A DNA stretch of 15,829 nucleotides from Bacillota bacterium (GTDB lineage: Bacteria > Bacillota > Clostridia > Lachnospirales > Anaerotignaceae), in NCBI GenBank assembly GCA_023413275.1, contig JAEZPX010000247.1:1-15829 (forward strand), read 5' to 3'. Positions 13,303-15,829 of the stretch are shown here, piece by piece. A model generated the notes under the pieces. That model had not been told where the DNA came from. It saw only the letters and a program-made list of their open reading frames with translations, and did no database searches. The first letter of the stretch is position 1, and each line of letters opens with the position of its first letter. Position numbers and translations under genes: made by a program.

Positions 13303-14292
13303 GTGAAAAAAGTTGCAGTAATCGGTTCTGGCAGTTGGGGAACAGCTTTGGCAGTGATGCTTCAAAAACATGGACATGATGTTGTGATTTGGTCCAGACG
13401 GCAGGATGCTGTGGAGCAAATGGAAAAAGAGAGAGAAAATAAAGAATATTTGCCCGGGGTATTATTGCCCGAGGGCTTAAAGTTTACGGCTGAGAGAGAA
13501 GAAGCGGTGAAGAAAGCAGAGATCATTATACTTTCTGTTCCTTCCAAGGCTGTACGCCAAACAGCCAATGATTTTGCTCCCTATTTGAATGCAAATCAAG
13601 TTTTGGTGAACGTTGCCAAGGGGTTAGAGGAGAGCAGCTTAAAACGCCTTTCTCAAGTGATTCAGGAATGTGTTCCTCAATGTCAGGTTTGTGTGCTATC
13701 CGGCCCAAGCCATGCTGAGGAAGTAGCAAGAGAAATCCCCACAACCTGCTTGATCGCCTCTGAAAATGCAGAAATGGCAAAAATGGTTCAATGCGAATTC
13801 ATGAACCCAAGGTTTCGTCTTTACACCAATACAGACATGGTTGGGGTAGAAATGGGTGCGGCACTGAAAAATGTTATGGCTTTAGCCGCAGGTATTTCTG
13901 ATGGGTTAGGCTTTGGTGATAATACAAAGGCTGCGATCATGACTCGAGGTATTGCAGAAATGAGCCGTCTTGGCATTGAAATGGGTGGGAAGCTAGAGAC
14001 CTTTGCGGGACTTTCCGGAATTGGAGATTTAATTGTAACCTGTACCAGTATGCACTCCAGAAACCGCAGAGCCGGCATTTTATTGGGTCAAGGGAAAACC
14101 CTTGCAGAAACCCTTGCAGAGATTAAAATGGTTGTAGAAGGCGTAAACACTGTGCAGGCGGCGTATACCCTGGCAAAAGAGCACAATGTAGAAATGCCTA
14201 TAACCAATGCAATTTACGAAGTGCTGTTCCAAGGCAAAAATGCGGAGCAGGCTGTGCTTGATTTAATGAGCAGAGATGGTAAAGCAGAATGA
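13303..14292 (+). CDS. gpsA: Glycerol-3-phosphate dehydrogenase [NAD(P)+]
   Basis: A 329-residue cytosolic enzyme that reduces dihydroxyacetone phosphate to glycerol-3-phosphate. The N-terminal Rossmann motif is GSGSWGTALAV (8-18). LSVPSKAVRQ, NVAKGLE with Lys106, SGPSHAEEVAREIP, and GVEMGAALKNVMALAAGISDG with catalytic Lys189 follow. The C-terminal part has GLGFGDNTKAAIMTRG and LSGIGDLIVTCTS. The frame extends back to an ATG at 13270 overlapping plsY, but the GTG at 13303 has GGAGGTG 8 nt upstream and gives the exact family N-terminus MKKVAVIGSGSWG. It is the last gene of the der operon, and its product feeds PlsY directly. Confidence 0.97.
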   Translation: MKKVAVIGSGSWGTALAVMLQKHGHDVVIWSRRQDAVEQMEKERENKEYLPGVLLPEGLKFTAEREEAVKKAEIIILSVPSKAVRQTANDFAPYLNANQVLVNVAKGLEESSLKRLSQVIQECVPQCQVCVLSGPSHAEEVAREIPTTCLIASENAEMAKMVQCEFMNPRFRLYTNTDMVGVEMGAALKNVMALAAGISDGLGFGDNTKAAIMTRGIAEMSRLGIEMGGKLETFAGLSGIGDLIVTCTSMHSRNRRAGILLGQGKTLAETLAEIKMVVEGVNTVQAAYTLAKEHNVEMPITNAIYEVLFQGKNAEQAVLDLMSRDGKAE

Positions 14293-14299
14293 GAATGAT

Positions 14300-14333
14300 A
14301 TGCTCCGATTTTTATAAAATTGGGGCATTTTTT
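14300..14333 (+). terminator. Rho-independent terminator of the der-plsY-gpsA operon
   Basis: ATGCTCCGATTT (14300-14311) pairs with AAATTGGGGCAT (14317-14328), using two G-T wobbles, around a 5-nt loop, followed by a run of six Ts (14328-14333). It begins 7 nt after the gpsA stop. Confidence 0.92.
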
Positions 14334-14403
14334 GTGCGTTATGAACGTATTTTCTGAAAATTTGTTTCTAAGCAATTGTGCGCAGTTCTTTTTGAAGATG
14401 CAA

Positions 14404-14433
14404 GAATATGTTGTGCTTATTAGTATCATACTA
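14404..14433 (+). promoter_or_regulatory. Sigma-G/sigma-F-type (forespore) promoter for spoVT
   Basis: GAATA (14404-14408), an 18-bp spacer and CATACTA (14427-14433) match the Bacillus forespore consensus gHATR, 17-18 bp, CATWHTA at every defined position. In B. subtilis spoVT is under sigma-G. Initiation would be near 14441, giving a leader of about 185 nt. A vegetative-like alternative, TTGAAA (14480-14485) with TATATC (14503-14508), lies closer to the gene. Confidence 0.6.
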
Positions 14434-14557
14434 AATTTGCTTATTTTAAGTCTTTTCTTTCATTTTCGATTCCTTTTCCTTGAAATGATTTTTATGAGAA
14501 GTTATATCGAAATTTTATTTTTTATTCTATATAAGGAGTAGGTATATTTTCTTTTCT

Positions 14558-14610
14558 TTTACAAATAATACAAGCACAAGGAAATCAAATGTAACAACCT
14601 TATTTGTAAA
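14558..14610. repeat. Perfect 11-bp inverted repeat just upstream of the spoVT ribosome binding site
   Basis: TTTACAAATAA (14558-14568) and TTATTTGTAAA (14600-14610) are exact reverse complements 31 nt apart, ending one base before CGGAGG. This could be an operator, perhaps for SpoVT itself, since AbrB-like proteins bind AT-rich repeats. It could also be a leader hairpin limiting ribosome access. Inference only. Confidence 0.5.
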
Positions 14611-14624
14611 CGGAGGTATTTTCT

Positions 14625-15170
14625 ATGAAAGCGACGGGAATCGTAAGAAGGATAGATGATTTAGGAAGGGTGGTAATTCCAAAGGAAATTCGGCGCACAT
14701 TGCGTATTAGAGAAGGAGATCCATTGGAAATATTTACCGACAGAGAGGGCGAAATTATTTTAAAGAAATATTCCCCCATTGGTGAATTAGGAACATTTGC
14801 GAAAGAATATGCAGAGAGCTTGGCACAGACTGCCGGACATGTAACCTGTATTGTTGATAAGGATCAGATTATTGCCGTTTCCGGCGGCTCCAAAAGAGAA
14901 CTGTATGAAAAACACATTAGCCCAGAGATGGAAAAATGCATTAATCGCAGAACAACGCTGATTGCCGATAAAAACGACAGCAATTTTGTGCCAATTTTGG
15001 ATGACGACAGCATGGAAGGTTATAATCATCAGTTGATTACTCCTATTATTGCTGAAGGTGATGCAATGGGTGCAATTATTTTCCTCTCAAAGGATAAAAA
15101 AATGGGTGAGGTCGAGGGCAAGCTTGCTCAAACAGCAGCAGGATTTTTGGGCAAACAGATGGAACAGTAA
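14625..15170 (+). CDS. spoVT: Stage V sporulation protein T (AbrB-type transcription regulator)
   Basis: A 181-residue regulator, close to the B. subtilis SpoVT length. Residues 1-50 are an AbrB/MazE-type swapped-hairpin DNA-binding domain: MKATGIVRRIDDLGRVVIPKEIRR followed by LRIREGDPLEIF. Residues about 55-181 form a GAF-like domain (YAESLAQTAGHVTCIVDKDQIIAV, GGSKRELYEKHISPE, and a final LAQTAAGFLGKQMEQ), which distinguishes SpoVT from shorter AbrB proteins. SpoVT modulates sigma-G-dependent forespore genes. CGGAGG lies 8 nt before the ATG. It is a single gene between two terminators, with a forespore-type promoter and an inverted repeat upstream. It implies a spore-forming host. Confidence 0.96.
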   Translation: MKATGIVRRIDDLGRVVIPKEIRRTLRIREGDPLEIFTDREGEIILKKYSPIGELGTFAKEYAESLAQTAGHVTCIVDKDQIIAVSGGSKRELYEKHISPEMEKCINRRTTLIADKNDSNFVPILDDDSMEGYNHQLITPIIAEGDAMGAIIFLSKDKKMGEVEGKLAQTAAGFLGKQMEQ

Positions 15171-15223
15171 TTGTTCAGTTATTTTCAATGAATAAACTAC
15201 CCTTTGATTTGAATTTGAAGTAT

Positions 15224-15260
15224 AAAACGGTATCCGTAAGCAGAACGGATGCCGTTTTTT
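15224..15260 (+). terminator. Rho-independent terminator of spoVT
   Basis: AAAACGGTATCCGT (15224-15237) pairs with ACGGATGCCGTTTT (15245-15258) with one T-G wobble and a 7-nt loop, ending in a T-run through 15260. It lies 54 nt after the stop codon. Confidence 0.92.
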
Positions 15261-15320
15261 AATGTTAATTTTATTATGTTGTAAGGGTGGAAAAAATATG
15301 ATAGGCTGATAAAAGTTATG

Positions 15321-15350
15321 TTGAAAAGGGATACAAAAGAAAAATATTAA
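15321..15350 (+). promoter_or_regulatory. Possible promoter for the DUF1653 gene
   Basis: TTGAAA (15321-15326), an 18-bp spacer and TATTAA (15345-15350). The -35 is good and the -10 only moderate. It is the best candidate between the spoVT terminator and the gene at 15403. Confidence 0.45.
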
Positions 15351-15402
15351 ATTGCAGAATATTTTTTGAGAAGATTTATTTGTATTGGAGAGGAAAAACA
15401 AA

Positions 15403-15618
15403 ATGGATATCGTGATTGGTGGAATTTATGAGCATTACAAAGGGAAAAAATATTGCGTTGTGGGAATGGCCAAGCATTCCGAAACGCTAGAGGAATTGGT
15501 GGTATATCGTCAACTTTATGGTGAGAATGGTCTTTGGGTGCGACCAAAGGACATGTTTTTGGAAATGGTAAGAATAGATGAAAATGATGTTCCTCGTTTT
15601 CGTTTAACACAGAAATAA
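15403..15618 (+). CDS. DUF1653 domain-containing protein
   Basis: A 71-residue soluble protein. The pattern GGIYEHYKGKKYCVVGMAKHSETLEELVVYRQLYG, then GLWVRPKDMFLEMV and PRFRLTQ, is the DUF1653 signature, a small SH3-like beta-barrel domain of unknown function that is common in bacteria. A TTG at 15385 is in frame but overlaps the ribosome binding site. The ATG at 15403 has GGAGAGG 9 nt upstream and gives the usual domain start. It is a single-gene unit, convergent with the minus-strand gene at the right edge, and the hairpin at 15633-15661 lies between them. Confidence 0.92.
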   Translation: MDIVIGGIYEHYKGKKYCVVGMAKHSETLEELVVYRQLYGENGLWVRPKDMFLEMVRIDENDVPRFRLTQK

Positions 15619-15632
15619 GGAATTGTTTCATT

Positions 15633-15661
15633 AAAAAAAGCCACTCCCCAAAGGAAGTGGC
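15633..15661 (-). terminator. Terminator of the minus-strand gene at the right edge
   Basis: GCCACT (15640-15645) and AGTGGC (15656-15661) form a stem with an inner CC/GG pair. On the minus strand it is followed by seven Ts (A-run 15633-15639 on plus). It sits about 10 nt past the stop of the edge gene and may also slow plus-strand transcripts from the DUF1653 gene. Confidence 0.85.
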
Positions 15662-15671
15662 CCTTAATATC

Positions 15672-15829
15672 TTAAAATAAGTAATCCAGATATGGAAGGA
15701 TACCAAAGATTAGAAATAGACCAAATACACAAAATATGGGAATGGAAAGAAAGCGCTCTTTTGTTCCATCCTTTGGTACGTGGGAATTTTTTACAGGGTT
15801 GATTTTTAAAAATTGATAGAAAATCAGAC
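15672..15829 (-). CDS. Membrane protein of unknown family (partial, C-terminus only)
   Basis: Only the last 51 residues are inside the window; the stop TAA is at 15674-15672 and the gene continues past the right edge. The visible part starts LIFYQFLKINPVKNSHVP, then a charged stretch KDGTKERF, then a long hydrophobic segment (IPIFCVFGLFLIFGILPY) that looks like a C-terminal membrane helix ending DYLF. The positive-charged loop followed by a helix suits an integral membrane protein. A T-tailed hairpin about 10 nt after the stop supports this frame, and the two other minus-strand frames give either early stops or no such coherent sequence. The family cannot be named from this fragment. Confidence 0.7.
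   Translation of the reverse strand, partial: LIFYQFLKINPVKNSHVPKDGTKERFLSIPIFCVFGLFLIFGILPYLDYLF

Noticed and set aside
14320..14541. Open frame of 73 codons between gpsA and spoVT
   Set aside because: It starts inside the gpsA terminator and covers the spoVT promoter region. The Leu/Phe/Ile-rich product reflects T-rich DNA rather than a real membrane peptide.
15347..15706. Minus-strand open frame of 119 codons across the DUF1653 gene
   Set aside because: It is antisense to a recognised domain, crosses the T-tailed terminator at 15633-15661, and conflicts with the better-supported minus-strand C-terminus ending at 15672.

Overview
The window looks like a chromosomal core region of a low-GC, spore-forming Gram-positive anaerobe of class Clostridia. 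A Lachnospirales or Anaerotignum-like genome is my guess. The reasons are the IreB-RuvX-DUF1292-RNase J order, the Der-PlsY-GpsA block, SpoVT, strong AGGAGG-type ribosome binding sites, and the use of TTG and GTG starts. The species cannot be fixed from the sequence. I see no phage, CRISPR array, tRNA, rRNA or intact insertion sequence.

Layout. The left edge (1-167, minus) is the start of a class I glutamine amidotransferase, transcribed divergently from mtnN (352-1050). Two proteins I do not recognise follow (1297-1752 and 1893-2447). Each has its own promoter, and a UUCG-capped terminator separates them. Next are a Cof-type HAD phosphatase (2459-3250) and the tRNA methylthiotransferase mtaB (3273-4571). 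A new promoter leads into ireB (4678-4938), ruvX (4954-5382) and a DUF1292 protein (5419-5721).

A roughly 715-bp gap without a credible gene (5722-6436) contains a chain of predicted hairpins and leads into RNase J (6437-8119), which ends at a strong terminator. A small DUF1622 membrane protein (8447-8758) has its own promoter. After it comes a gap of about 500 bp (8759-9261) that looks like decayed repeat DNA.

The next block is an RNase HII gene fused in frame to a YraN/UPF0102 domain (9262-10386), then pgeF (10397-11206). A fresh extended -10 promoter then serves der (11339-12664), plsY (12666-13280) and gpsA (13303-14292), closed by a terminator. GpsA makes glycerol-3-phosphate and PlsY acylates it, so two successive steps of phospholipid synthesis sit together, translated in close succession behind the ribosome-assembly GTPase Der. 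spoVT (14625-15170) follows behind a match to the forespore sigma-G/F promoter consensus and a perfect 11-bp inverted repeat. A DUF1653 protein (15403-15618) comes next. The right edge is the C-terminus of a minus-strand membrane protein (15672-15829) with its own terminator.

Most genes are ordinary housekeeping genes: RNA maturation and decay (RuvX, RNase J, RNase HII, MtaB), ribosome assembly (Der), envelope and lipid synthesis (PgeF, PlsY, GpsA) and signalling (IreB, SpoVT). The items most worth a second look are the RNase HII-YraN fusion, the structured non-coding region before RNase J, the sporulation-type control region of spoVT, the altered metal-site motif in PgeF, and the two unrecognised proteins. 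I found no clear evidence of a new multigene system.
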